Shown in pieces: positions 44,409 to 53,170 of a stretch of 64,000 bases of DNA. Both the position numbers and the translations under genes were made by a program. The first letter of the stretch is position 1; each line of letters opens with the position of its first letter. Source of the stretch: an uncultured Bradyrhizobium sp. (GTDB lineage: Bacteria > Pseudomonadota > Alphaproteobacteria > Rhizobiales > Xanthobacteraceae). Where the stretch lies: contig NZ_CANSMR010000032.1 in NCBI RefSeq assembly GCF_947648125.1, forward strand, positions 19,651-83,650, written 5' to 3'. The notes beneath the pieces are model-generated. The model was not told where the DNA came from. It was given only the letters and a program-made list of their open reading frames with translations, and did not search any database.

Positions 44409-47400
44409 ATGCCGGAGTGGGGCTGCGCGCGAATCCGTCTGCGAGGCTGGTTGACGGCCGCGATCATCCTTTCAGTGGGTCTGTTGGCCGGGCCGGTCCT
44501 CGCGCAAAACGGCGGCGTCGGCGGCGAGGGTGATTATCAGTCGACGGGACAATATGGCGGTGTCGGCGGCGTTCCGGGCGTCAATGGCGGGGTCGGCGGC
44601 GACGGCGGTAGTCCGAATCGGACGTGCGTCTGCACCGGCGGTGGTGGCGGCGGCGGTGCCGCGGGCGCCGCCGGAGGCGCCGGCGGTCCCGGCGGACAAA
44701 CCGGCGGTCCCGGTGGGTCTACGCTTCCCGCCGGCGGCCTTGGTGGCGGCGTTGGGCAGGACGGGGCCGCTGGAGCGAACTCCTCCATTTCGGCCAGTGG
44801 CGGTGGTGGCGGTGGCGGCGGAGCCAACGGGTCGAGCGGCGCGAGCCTGAATAATTCCGCGGCACTGGTGGGCGGCAACGGCGGCAAGGGCGGTGACGGG
44901 GGCATCAACGCCTCGAACCCTTCATATCCAGTCGTTGGCGGCGGCGGCGGTGGTGGTGCGGGCGGTACTGCATTCACCATCACCGGCGCCGGGATACACT
45001 CGAACAGCGGCAGCATCACGGGCGGCCATGGCGGCGCGGGCGGCGCCGGCGATGTCGGTGGCAGCGGCGGTGACGGCGGCACCGGCATCGTCGTCAGTGC
45101 GTCAGGCCCAACGATCAGGAATTCCGGCTCGATCTCCGGCGGCGCCGGCGGCGGTGGCGGCGCGCAGGTGTCCGATGTCTACTCGAATCAAGGCCAGCCG
45201 ACCACCGGCGGCACGCGGGGGCGGCCCGGTGCAGCAGGCACCGGCGGTACCGGGATCGTCGGCGCCGGCTTGACCATCATCAACAGCGGAACGATTAGCG
45301 GCGGCGGCAGCCCGGGTGCGCAGGGTAACGCGATCGGCTTCACCGGCGGAGCCAATACGCTGACGTCGATTGGCGGAACGCTCAGCGGCAATCTTGCGAT
45401 TGCAAATGGCGTCGGCGCCAGCCTGACGTTCCTGCAAACCAACGCGGCCGGCGCGGCGGGCGACGTCACCATCTCCAGCATCACGGGCCTCAATGGTCTG
45501 GCCACCGACGCCTCGGTTGCCGTCAAGCTGGATGGCGGGCGCTCGCTGATCGTCAGCGGTGCCAGCACCTACACCGGCGGCACCTCGGTGAGCGACGGAT
45601 CGACGCTCGTCATCCGCAACAGCAATGCACTCGGCAGCGGCACGCTGACGATGGGCGAGACGCTTGCCGGTCTCACCAAGCTGGTGCTGGACGGTAACGG
45701 CTTCAACATCGCCAACCGCATCGTCATCAACAGCGATCCCGTCATCACCGTCGCGGCCGGTACCACCAACACCATGTCGGGGGCCATCAGTGGTGCCGGC
45801 GATATCGTGCTCAACGGGGGCGGCACGCTGGTGCTGTCCGGCACGAATACATATACCGGCGGCACCACGATCTGCGGCACCGCTTGTGGCGTTGCCGGCG
45901 GCAGCAGCGTACTGCAAGTCGACGTCAACACTGTGGGTACGCCTGGCGCCATTGTTTCGTCGGCGATCGGCACTGGCTTGCTGACCTTCGACGGCGGGAC
46001 GCTGCAGGCCGGCGGCAATTACACGATCGCGAACAACGCGCAGATCAACGCCACCGGGGCCAGTATCGACGCCAACGGGTACACTTTCACTTATTCGGGC
46101 AACATCGCGGGCACCGGCGGACTAATGGTGCTGGACGCTTCAGCTGGCCTTGGCCGCGTGGTGCTAACCGGCACCAACACCTATACCGGCGGCACCACGA
46201 TCTGCGATTGCGCAACGCTGCAACTCGGCGACGCAAGCCACACCGCCTCGATCGTCGGCGAGGTCGTCGTCGACGGCAAGTTCGACATCGTCAATGCCAA
46301 CACGGCGGGCATCACCAAGATCGTCAACGACGGCTTCAACGGGGTCGCCACCACGACGTTCTACAATTCCACGACGGCGTCGACGGCGACGATCGTGAAC
46401 CAGAATTTCGGTATTACGGAGTTTCGCGACAGCAGCACCGCGGGCAATGCGCGCGTGAGCAATAGCAACGGCGCTCTCACGATCTTTCGTGACGGCAGCG
46501 CGGCCGGCAATGCCACGTTCGACAACAGCAACCGCGGCACCGTGGTGTTCGGCGACGCGCTTGGCCCTCCCGGCGGCTCGGACACCAGCACGGCCGCGAA
46601 GGCCGTGTTCAACAACCATGACGGTGGCGGTGTTGTGTTCCTCGGCCACACCAACGCCGGGCAGGCCACCATTACCAATGGTAACAACGGCGGCTCGACG
46701 CAGTTCTTCGAGTTCTCGTCGGCTGCATCGGCGACGATGACGACGTCCGCCACCGGCTATATCGGCTTCTTCCAGAACAGCACCGCGGCGAACGCGACGA
46801 TCGACAACAGCGGCTTGGCCTATTTCGGCACGTCCGGCGGCAGCATGAACGAGGCGCCGACCGCAGGCGACGCGACGATCATCAACCGCTCCGGCGGCGC
46901 GCTGATCTTCGCTGCACACGCGACGGCCGGAAACGCCACGATCACTACCGAGAGCGGCGCCAACGTCAAGTTCGTCGACAACACGACCGGCGGCACCGCG
47001 CAGTTCATCACCCAGGGAACCGGCTATGTCGACTTCGGCGGCAGCCTTGGGCCGAACGGTGATGGTCGCATCACGGCAGGCTCGATCGCGGGCTCGGGCA
47101 CCTATTACATCGGTGGCGGCAACACACTCACCGTCGGCGGCAACAGCCTCTCGACTGTCGTCAGCGGCGTGATCGCCGATTCCGATCCCTGCGGTTGCGG
47201 CCCGGCCGGGCCTGGCAATCTGGAAAAGACCGGCAGCGGCACGCTGACTCTCTCGGGCGTCAACACCTATACCGGCAGCACCGTCGTCAATGGCGGCATC
47301 CTGCAAGTCGACGGCTCGATCGTGTCGTCGACCTCGGTGACCGTGAATTCCGGCGGCGCGCTCTCCGGCATCGGCACTGTTGGTAACACAACGATTGCGA

Positions 47401-48938
47401 GCGGCGGCATCCTGCTGCCCGGCAATGCGACGCCGGGCACGTTCCTGAACGTGGTGGGCAATCTCGCCTTCCAGTCCGGTGCGCTGTATCTCGTCGGGCT
47501 CAATGCGACCGCTGCGACATCAGCCAAGGTGACCGGCACTGCAGCGCTTGCCGGATCGGTCGGCGTCAGCATCGCTGCCGGCAGCACGATCGCCAGTCAA
47601 TACACTATCCTGTCCGCCGCCGGCGGCCGCAGTGGAGCGTTTGCCGGCGTCGATTCAACCGGCCTGCCGGCAGGGCTGGTCGCGACGCTCGGCTACGACG
47701 CGAACCATGCCTATCTCAATCTCGCGCTCGACTATGGCGCGACATCGAAGCTCAACGTCAACCGGAGCAATGTCGCCACCACGCTGCAGAACTTCTTCAA
47801 TGCCAATGGCGGTATCAACGTCGTGTTTGCAGGGCTCTCGCCGAACGGCCTGACGCAGGCCTCGGGCGAGGGGGCGACTGGATCGCAGCAGGCGACGTTC
47901 AACGCGATGAACCAGTTCCTCGGCCTGCTGACCGATCCGTTCGTCGCCGGACGCGATGGCGGTTTTGGTGGTGGCGCCAGCGCAGTGCCGTTCGCGGACG
48001 AAAGCGCTTCGCTGGACACCGCGGCGCGCACGACCGAGCCGCGCGATGCGCTGGCCGCGATTTACGCCAAGGCGCCGCGGCAACAGCTCGACTTCGAGCA
48101 GCGCTGGAGCATCTGGGCGGCGGGCTATGGCGGCGCGCAGACCACCAGCGGCAACGCGGTGCTGGGCTCCAACAGCACCAGCAGCAGCCTCTATGGCACC
48201 GCGGTCGGCGCCGACTACCGCTTCTCGCCGAACACCATTGCCGGCCTTGCGCTCGCTGGCGGCGCCACCAGCTTCAGCACCGACGGTCTCGGCTGGGGCC
48301 GCTCCGACCTGTTCCAGGCCGGCGCGTTCGTCCGCCACACCGTCGGCGCCGCGTATTTGAGCGCAGCGCTCGCCTATGGCTGGCAGGACATCACCACCGA
48401 CCGCATCGTCACCGCCGCAGGCGTCGATCATTTGCGCGCAAACTTCAATGCCAATGCGTGGTCGGGCCGGCTCGAGGGCGGCTATCGCACTTCGACGCCG
48501 TGGATGGGGTTGACGCCCTACGCGGCGGCCCAGTTCACCAGCTTCGAGCTGCCGAACTACGCGGAGAGCGTAGCTTCCGGCGGCGGCGCCTTCGCACTCA
48601 ATTATGCCGCGAAGAGCGTCACCGACGTCAGGAGCGAGCTCGGCCTGCGTTCCGACAAGTCCTTCGCCGTCGACGGCGGCATCGTGACGTTGCGCGGCCG
48701 CGTCGCGTGGGCGCATGACTTCAATCCGAACCGCAGCGCGGCGGCCGTGTTCCAGGCGCTGCCGGGTGCGGCCTTCGTGGTAAACGGTGCGGCGCAGGCC
48801 AGCGAGTCCGCGCTGACCACGGCCTCGGCGGAGATCAAGTGGCGCAGCGGCTGGTCTGCGGCTGCGACCTTCGAGGGTGAATTCTCCAACGTCACCCAGT
48901 CCTACGCCGGCAAAGGCGTTATGCGCTATACGTGGTAA
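44409..48938 (+). CDS. Large glycine-rich autotransporter (type V secretion)
   Basis: A 1509-residue outer-membrane autotransporter. Signal peptide about 1-36 (LTAAIILSVGLLAGPVLA). Residues about 37-320 are extremely Gly-rich (GGAGGxGG repeats). The passenger then shows autotransporter-associated beta-strand repeats (TYTGGT at about 385, 478 and 588; TYTGST at about 952) and a series of short repeats of the type NATIDNSGxxxFG/NATITNxxGG (about 640-880), consistent with a beta-helix. A C-terminal beta-barrel domain (about 1233-1509) ends in the aromatic RYTW needed for BAM recognition. There is no obvious protease or lipase motif, so adhesion or surface coating is more likely (inference). Monocistronic. 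Confidence 0.9.
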   Translation: MPEWGCARIRLRGWLTAAIILSVGLLAGPVLAQNGGVGGEGDYQSTGQYGGVGGVPGVNGGVGGDGGSPNRTCVCTGGGGGGGAAGAAGGAGGPGGQTGGPGGSTLPAGGLGGGVGQDGAAGANSSISASGGGGGGGGANGSSGASLNNSAALVGGNGGKGGDGGINASNPSYPVVGGGGGGGAGGTAFTITGAGIHSNSGSITGGHGGAGGAGDVGGSGGDGGTGIVVSASGPTIRNSGSISGGAGGGGGAQVSDVYSNQGQPTTGGTRGRPGAAGTGGTGIVGAGLTIINSGTISGGGSPGAQGNAIGFTGGANTLTSIGGTLSGNLAIANGVGASLTFLQTNAAGAAGDVTISSITGLNGLATDASVAVKLDGGRSLIVSGASTYTGGTSVSDGSTLVIRNSNALGSGTLTMGETLAGLTKLVLDGNGFNIANRIVINSDPVITVAAGTTNTMSGAISGAGDIVLNGGGTLVLSGTNTYTGGTTICGTACGVAGGSSVLQVDVNTVGTPGAIVSSAIGTGLLTFDGGTLQAGGNYTIANNAQINATGASIDANGYTFTYSGNIAGTGGLMVLDASAGLGRVVLTGTNTYTGGTTICDCATLQLGDASHTASIVGEVVVDGKFDIVNANTAGITKIVNDGFNGVATTTFYNSTTASTATIVNQNFGITEFRDSSTAGNARVSNSNGALTIFRDGSAAGNATFDNSNRGTVVFGDALGPPGGSDTSTAAKAVFNNHDGGGVVFLGHTNAGQATITNGNNGGSTQFFEFSSAASATMTTSATGYIGFFQNSTAANATIDNSGLAYFGTSGGSMNEAPTAGDATIINRSGGALIFAAHATAGNATITTESGANVKFVDNTTGGTAQFITQGTGYVDFGGSLGPNGDGRITAGSIAGSGTYYIGGGNTLTVGGNSLSTVVSGVIADSDPCGCGPAGPGNLEKTGSGTLTLSGVNTYTGSTVVNGGILQVDGSIVSSTSVTVNSGGALSGIGTVGNTTIASGGILLPGNATPGTFLNVVGNLAFQSGALYLVGLNATAATSAKVTGTAALAGSVGVSIAAGSTIASQYTILSAAGGRSGAFAGVDSTGLPAGLVATLGYDANHAYLNLALDYGATSKLNVNRSNVATTLQNFFNANGGINVVFAGLSPNGLTQASGEGATGSQQATFNAMNQFLGLLTDPFVAGRDGGFGGGASAVPFADESASLDTAARTTEPRDALAAIYAKAPRQQLDFEQRWSIWAAGYGGAQTTSGNAVLGSNSTSSSLYGTAVGADYRFSPNTIAGLALAGGATSFSTDGLGWGRSDLFQAGAFVRHTVGAAYLSAALAYGWQDITTDRIVTAAGVDHLRANFNANAWSGRLEGGYRTSTPWMGLTPYAAAQFTSFELPNYAESVASGGGAFALNYAAKSVTDVRSELGLRSDKSFAVDGGIVTLRGRVAWAHDFNPNRSAAAVFQALPGAAFVVNGAAQASESALTTASAEIKWRSGWSAAATFEGEFSNVTQSYAGKGVMRYTW

Positions 48939-48970
48939 CCCTCCGTGCTATAGCCTCCCGCAGCGAACGC

Positions 48971-49017
48971 CTGTCGCGGACTTGATCCGCGACAGTGTAT
49001 TTCGCGGGACGAAATAC
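48971..49017 (+). terminator. Tandem hairpins after the autotransporter gene
   Basis: Two perfect hairpins in a row: CTGTCGCGGA / TCCGCGACAG (48971-48995, five-base loop) and GTATTTCG / CGAAATAC (48997-49017, five-base loop). They lie 33 bases after the autotransporter stop and before the dehydrogenase start. There is no T tract. They may end or protect the transcript, or be part of a repeat element. Confidence 0.5.
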
Positions 49018-49057
49018 GCATCAAAATGAGTGGGAAGAAACCCACGCGGGAGGAAAC

Positions 49058-50140
49058 ATGCGCGCAGCGATCTTCAGAAACGGCGAGATTGTCGTCGACC
49101 AGATGCCGGAACCGAAGCCGGGCGCCGGCCAGGTGCTGGTCAAATCGCTCGCCTGCGGCATCTGCGGCTCCGATCTGCACGCACGCAAGCATGCTCACCG
49201 CATGGTGGAGCTGAGCAAATTCCTGCCCGGCCGCACGCCGATGGATCTGTCGCGCGACGTCGTGTTCGGCCATGAGTTCTGCTGCGAGATCCTCGATTAC
49301 GGCCCGGGCACCACGCGCAAACTGAAACCCGGCACACGCGTCTGCTCGCTGCCGGCGCTGCTGACGCCGGAGGGCCCGAAGGGCATCGGCTATTCCAACG
49401 ATTATCTCGGCGCCTATGCCGAGCAGATGCTGCTCAGCGAGCCGCTGCTGCTCGAAGTGCCGAACGGGCTTGCCGCCGAGCACGCCGCGCTCACCGAGCC
49501 GCTTGCGGTCGGCGTCCATGCGGTGGCGATGGCCAACATCAAGGGCGGCGAGGTGCCGCTGGTGATCGGCTGCGGGCCGGTGGGCCTTGCGGTGATCGCG
49601 GCGCTCAAGATCAAGGGGCTCGGCCCGATCGTCGCCGCCGACTACTCGCCGGCGCGGCGGCTGCTCGCGGAGAAGATGGGCGCCGATGTCGTGGTCGATC
49701 CCGCCAAGACGCAACCTTATGCGAGCTGGGCCGAGCACGCCCAGATGACCGAAGCCGAGAAGGCGGCGCGGCCGCCGATGCAGGCGCTGCTGCCGCCACT
49801 GAAGCCGGCGCTGATCTTCGAATGCGTCGGTGTGCCCGGCGTGCTGCAGCAGGTGTTCGAGGGCGCCCCGCGCAGCGCCCGTGTCGTCGTGGTCGGTGTC
49901 TGCATGGAGACCGACAAGTCCGAGCCGATGCTCGGCATCATCAAGGAGCTCAACGTCCAGTACGTGCTCGGCTACACGCCGGAGGAGTTCGCCTATTCGC
50001 TGCGCCTGATCGCGGAAGGCCAGGTCGATGCCGCATCGCTGGTCACCGGCCGCGTCGGCATCGACGGCGTCGCGCAGGCCTTTGCCGATCTCGCCAATCC
50101 CGAGGCGCATACCAAAATTCTGGTCGAGCCGTGGCGTTGA
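49058..50140 (+). CDS. Zinc-binding medium-chain dehydrogenase
   Basis: A 360-residue medium-chain dehydrogenase. The catalytic zinc ligands are in ACGICGSDLHARKH (Cys) and VFGHEFCCEI (His-Glu). The NAD-binding motif is VIGCGPVGLAVIAALK near 170. The four-Cys structural zinc loop is absent, as in a subset of the family. GGGAGGAAAC lies directly before the ATG at 49058; the frame upstream to 48995 is not protein-like. It is followed after 78 bases by an SDR gene and probably belongs to the same metabolic unit. Substrate unknown. Confidence 0.85.
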   Translation: MRAAIFRNGEIVVDQMPEPKPGAGQVLVKSLACGICGSDLHARKHAHRMVELSKFLPGRTPMDLSRDVVFGHEFCCEILDYGPGTTRKLKPGTRVCSLPALLTPEGPKGIGYSNDYLGAYAEQMLLSEPLLLEVPNGLAAEHAALTEPLAVGVHAVAMANIKGGEVPLVIGCGPVGLAVIAALKIKGLGPIVAADYSPARRLLAEKMGADVVVDPAKTQPYASWAEHAQMTEAEKAARPPMQALLPPLKPALIFECVGVPGVLQQVFEGAPRSARVVVVGVCMETDKSEPMLGIIKELNVQYVLGYTPEEFAYSLRLIAEGQVDAASLVTGRVGIDGVAQAFADLANPEAHTKILVEPWR

Positions 50141-50218
50141 GTTGACGGCGGCGGTTTGCATTTCGTGACGCCGAACCTATAGTTCGCCGTCTCTTATCGC
50201 ACTGACAGCACGCACCTC

Positions 50219-50977
50219 ATGCGCGTTTCAATCATCACGGGAGGCGGCTCCGGCATCGGTGCCGCGGTTGCGCGCCGGCTCGCCGGCCCCGATCAGGGGC
50301 TGATGCTGCATGGCCAGGGCGCCGAAGCTAGCGGGCTCGCGCGGCTGAATTCGGTTGCGGAGGAATGCCGCAGCAAGGGCGCGAAGGTCGCAGTCTCTAC
50401 CGGCGATCTCGCCGGGATCGGCGCGGGTACGTCGCTGGTCGAAGCTGCGCGCGCTGCATTCGGGCCGATCGATGCCATCGTGCACGCCGCGGGCTTTGCC
50501 GACCGCCGCGAATTCGCCAGCCTGCCGCGCGCGGCGCTGGAGCGCGCCTTTGCCGTGATGGTGGCGGCATTCCACGAGATCGCGGCGGCCGCGTTGCCCG
50601 ACCTCGCGCGCAGCGCGCAGGGCCGCGTCGTCGCGGTATCGAGCTTCGGGCCGCATCGTTTCGTGCCGGGCGCCACTTATCCGGGATCGGCCGCCGCGAA
50701 GGCCGCGCTCGAGGTGCTGGTGAAATCGCTTGCGATCGAGCTCGCTGCGTCGGGCGCCACGTCAAACGCCGTGATGCCCGGCTATACGCGCAAGGACCCC
50801 GGCCTGTTCGGCGCGCTGGACACCGCGACCTGGGAGCGGGTGGCGAAGGCCAATCCGATGCAGCGGCTGGCCGAGCCCGACGAGGTCGCCGCGGTCGTCG
50901 CCTTCCTGCTGTCGCCGGAAGCGGGCCACATCACCGGCGCCACGCTGCCAGTCGATGGCGGCCTGACCTTGATGTGA
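50219..50977 (+). CDS. Short-chain dehydrogenase/reductase with atypical active site
   Basis: A 252-residue SDR with the cofactor motif ITGGGSGIGAAVARRL, the structural HAAGFADRREF strand, and the C-terminal AGHITGATLPVDGGLTLM. The catalytic region reads VSSFGPHRFVPG...YPGSAAAKAALEVL: Tyr and Lys are seven apart, not the usual four, so the YxxxK motif is not formed. The residue four before the Lys is Ser. It may use an altered proton relay or be less active. It starts 78 bases after the dehydrogenase gene and ends four bases before the DadA-like gene, forming an operon. Confidence 0.82.
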   Translation: MRVSIITGGGSGIGAAVARRLAGPDQGLMLHGQGAEASGLARLNSVAEECRSKGAKVAVSTGDLAGIGAGTSLVEAARAAFGPIDAIVHAAGFADRREFASLPRAALERAFAVMVAAFHEIAAAALPDLARSAQGRVVAVSSFGPHRFVPGATYPGSAAAKAALEVLVKSLAIELAASGATSNAVMPGYTRKDPGLFGALDTATWERVAKANPMQRLAEPDEVAAVVAFLLSPEAGHITGATLPVDGGLTLM

Positions 50978-50981
50978 CGGC

Positions 50982-52241
50982 ATGAGCGAGGGCGCGTCCG
51001 CACAGCAGGTTGACGTCGTCGTGCTCGGTGCCGGCATGGTCGGTGTCTCGGCCGGCCTTGCCGCACGGCAGCGCGGTCTCTCCGTCGTCATCGTCGACCG
51101 CCGCGAACCCGGCAGCGAAACCTCCTACGGCAATGCCGGCATCATCTCGTCGGGCTCGATCCTGCCGCTCAACACGCCACAGCTTTTGAAGAACCTGCCG
51201 AAATACCTCACCAACACGCATCCGGCGCTGCGCTGGAATCTTCCGTGGGCGGTCGCCAATGCCGGCTGGGTGATCCGCTTCCTCGCCGCGGCGACACCGT
51301 CGCAAACCAGGCCGCGCGCCGCCGCGCTGCACGGCCTGATCGGGACGTCGCTGACACTGCATCGCGACTGGATCGTGCAGGCGGGCGCCGGCCATCGCAT
51401 CCGTGAGACCGGCTGGCTCAAGGCCTGGCGCGGCGACGGGCTCGCGACCGCAAAGGCCGAGCAGGCGGCACTCGCCGAATTCGGCATCAAAAGCGAGGTG
51501 CTCGATCGCCAGGCGATCTCGGCGCTCGAGCCCAACATCATTCCTGCCTACAGTATCGGCCTGCTGCACAGCCAGACGGCATCGGTCGATTCACCCGGCG
51601 CGGTGGTCAAGGCCTATGCGCAGATGCTCGCCGCCAGCGGCGGCACGGTGCGGCAATCCGAGATCCGGCGGATCGCACAACGAGACGAAGGCTGGCGCGT
51701 GCAGCTTGCCGACGGCGAGATCGCCGCGCGCCATGTCGTGGTCGCGCTCGGTCCGTGGTCGGCGGAGCTGCTGCGGCCGCTCGGCTATCGCGTGCCGCTG
51801 GCATTCGAGCGCGGCTATCACCAGCATTTCGTGCCGAACCCGGCACGCAAATTGCTGCGGCCGATCCATGATGCGGAGGGTGCATTTCTGATGACGCCGA
51901 TGGAGCAGGGCGTTCGCGTCACCAGCGGCGTCGAGCTGACCGCGCGCGATGCGCCGTCGAACTATGCTCAGCTCGAGGCGGTGGTGCCGATGGCGCGCAG
52001 CGTGGTCGAATTCGGCGAAGCGGTCGGCGAGCGCTGGCGCGGCGCGCGGCCGACGCTGCCCGACAGCCTGCCGATGATTGGACCCTCGCCGCGGCATCGC
52101 GGTCTCTGGCTCGCCTTCGGCAACCAGCATATCGGCTTCACCACCGGTCCCGGAACGGGCGCCGCGGTCGCGGCGATGATCGCAGGTGCTGCGCCGCCGT
52201 TCGACGTGAAGGCCTTTTCGCCGGCCCGGTATATCGCGTGA
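50982..52241 (+). CDS. FAD-dependent D-amino-acid dehydrogenase-like oxidoreductase
   Basis: A 419-residue DAO-family flavoenzyme like DadA. The N-terminal FAD site is VVVLGAGMVGVSAGLAARQRG, followed by the Glu-arm VIVDRREPGSETSYGNAGIIS typical of DadA. The C-terminal FAD-contacting block GLWLAFGNQHIGFTTGPGTGAAVA is present. It oxidises a D-amino acid or related amine to the keto acid, passing electrons to the respiratory chain. It follows the SDR gene by four bases and precedes an amino-acid permease gene, so it fits uptake and breakdown of an amino acid. Confidence 0.87.
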   Translation: MSEGASAQQVDVVVLGAGMVGVSAGLAARQRGLSVVIVDRREPGSETSYGNAGIISSGSILPLNTPQLLKNLPKYLTNTHPALRWNLPWAVANAGWVIRFLAAATPSQTRPRAAALHGLIGTSLTLHRDWIVQAGAGHRIRETGWLKAWRGDGLATAKAEQAALAEFGIKSEVLDRQAISALEPNIIPAYSIGLLHSQTASVDSPGAVVKAYAQMLAASGGTVRQSEIRRIAQRDEGWRVQLADGEIAARHVVVALGPWSAELLRPLGYRVPLAFERGYHQHFVPNPARKLLRPIHDAEGAFLMTPMEQGVRVTSGVELTARDAPSNYAQLEAVVPMARSVVEFGEAVGERWRGARPTLPDSLPMIGPSPRHRGLWLAFGNQHIGFTTGPGTGAAVAAMIAGAAPPFDVKAFSPARYIA

Positions 52242-52371
52242 CTCGCGCGAGGCCGCCTGCGATGCTGGGGCCGCAAGCGCGCGACCTGAAGCGTTTTCGA
52301 GCGAAGTGGGCACCGGTTCGCGTGAAGAAAACGCGTCAAGACAAAGGAACGCGTGGCAACCGAGGGGCAGG

Positions 52372-53040
52372 ATGAACTACGTCTGGGATTTCGGGATCCT
52401 CGCCAAGTACAGCCATCTGTTCTGGCTCGGGCTCGGCTGGACCATAGCCTACACGATCGGCACCATCATCCTGGGTACGCTGATCGGCCTGATCGTCGGC
52501 ATGCTGCGGCTGCGGCGCATTCCCGTGATCGACTGGCTCCTCATCGCCTATATCGAGCTGTTCCGCTGCACGCCGCTGCTGGTGCAGATCATCTGGTTCT
52601 ACTACGCGTTTCCGGTCGTGATCGGCATCAACATCCCGGCCCATGTTGCAGCCGTCAGCGTGCTGTCGCTCTATGGCGGCGCGTTCTATGCCGAGATCGT
52701 GCGAGGCTCGATCGAGAGCGTGCCGGTCGGGCAGTGGGACGCGGCGAAAGCGCTCGGCTTCCGCGGCTGGCGGCTGATGCGGCTCGTGATCCTGCCGCAG
52801 GCGCTGAAGCCGATGATGGCCCCCTATGTCAACCAGTCTGTGACCCAGCTGAAGAACACCTCGCTGGTCTCGATCATCGCGGTGCCCGATCTCGTCTACA
52901 ACGCCACCCTGATCAACGCCGACACCTACCGGCCGCTCGAGGTCTACACCATCGTGGCGCTGATCTATTTTGCGATCCTGTTTCCGTCGACGCTGGTGGC
53001 GCGCCGGCTGGAGCGCGGGCTGACCTACGACAAGGTGTGA
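52372..53040 (+). CDS. Polar amino-acid ABC transporter permease (HisM/GlnP type)
   Basis: A 222-residue permease with about five helices and the family loop QWDAAKALGFRGWRLMRLVILPQALKPMMAPYVNQ near 130-165. GAGGGG lies before the ATG at 52372. It is downstream of the DadA-like gene on the same strand. No partner ATPase is in the window, and the likely binding protein (53171-54049) is convergent, so the importer must use an ATPase from elsewhere or a neighbour outside the window. Confidence 0.88.
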   Translation: MNYVWDFGILAKYSHLFWLGLGWTIAYTIGTIILGTLIGLIVGMLRLRRIPVIDWLLIAYIELFRCTPLLVQIIWFYYAFPVVIGINIPAHVAAVSVLSLYGGAFYAEIVRGSIESVPVGQWDAAKALGFRGWRLMRLVILPQALKPMMAPYVNQSVTQLKNTSLVSIIAVPDLVYNATLINADTYRPLEVYTIVALIYFAILFPSTLVARRLERGLTYDKV

Positions 53041-53054
53041 GGTCCCGCACCGTC

Positions 53055-53144
53055 GTCATGGCCGGGCTTGTCCCGGCCATCCACGTCTTTCCCTCATCGG
53101 ATGGAGACGAAGACGTGGATGCCCGGGACAAGCCCGGGCATGAC
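53055..53144. repeat. Palindromic intergenic repeat, GTCATGGCCGGGC family
   Basis: A 90-base imperfect palindrome (GTCATGGCCGGGCTTGTCCC ... GGACAAGCCCGGGCATGAC) with an inner ATCCACGTCTT / AGACGTGGAT pair. It lies between the permease and the convergent binding-protein gene and can form a long hairpin that would end both transcripts. Confidence 0.8.
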
Positions 53145-53170
53145 GTTCAGGAGCCCCGAGCGTCGTGCTA

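Noticed and set aside
44500-45350. Possible CRISPR or satellite array
   Set aside because: The repeats are short, in-frame and degenerate and encode the Gly-rich head of the autotransporter; there are no constant direct repeats with unique spacers.
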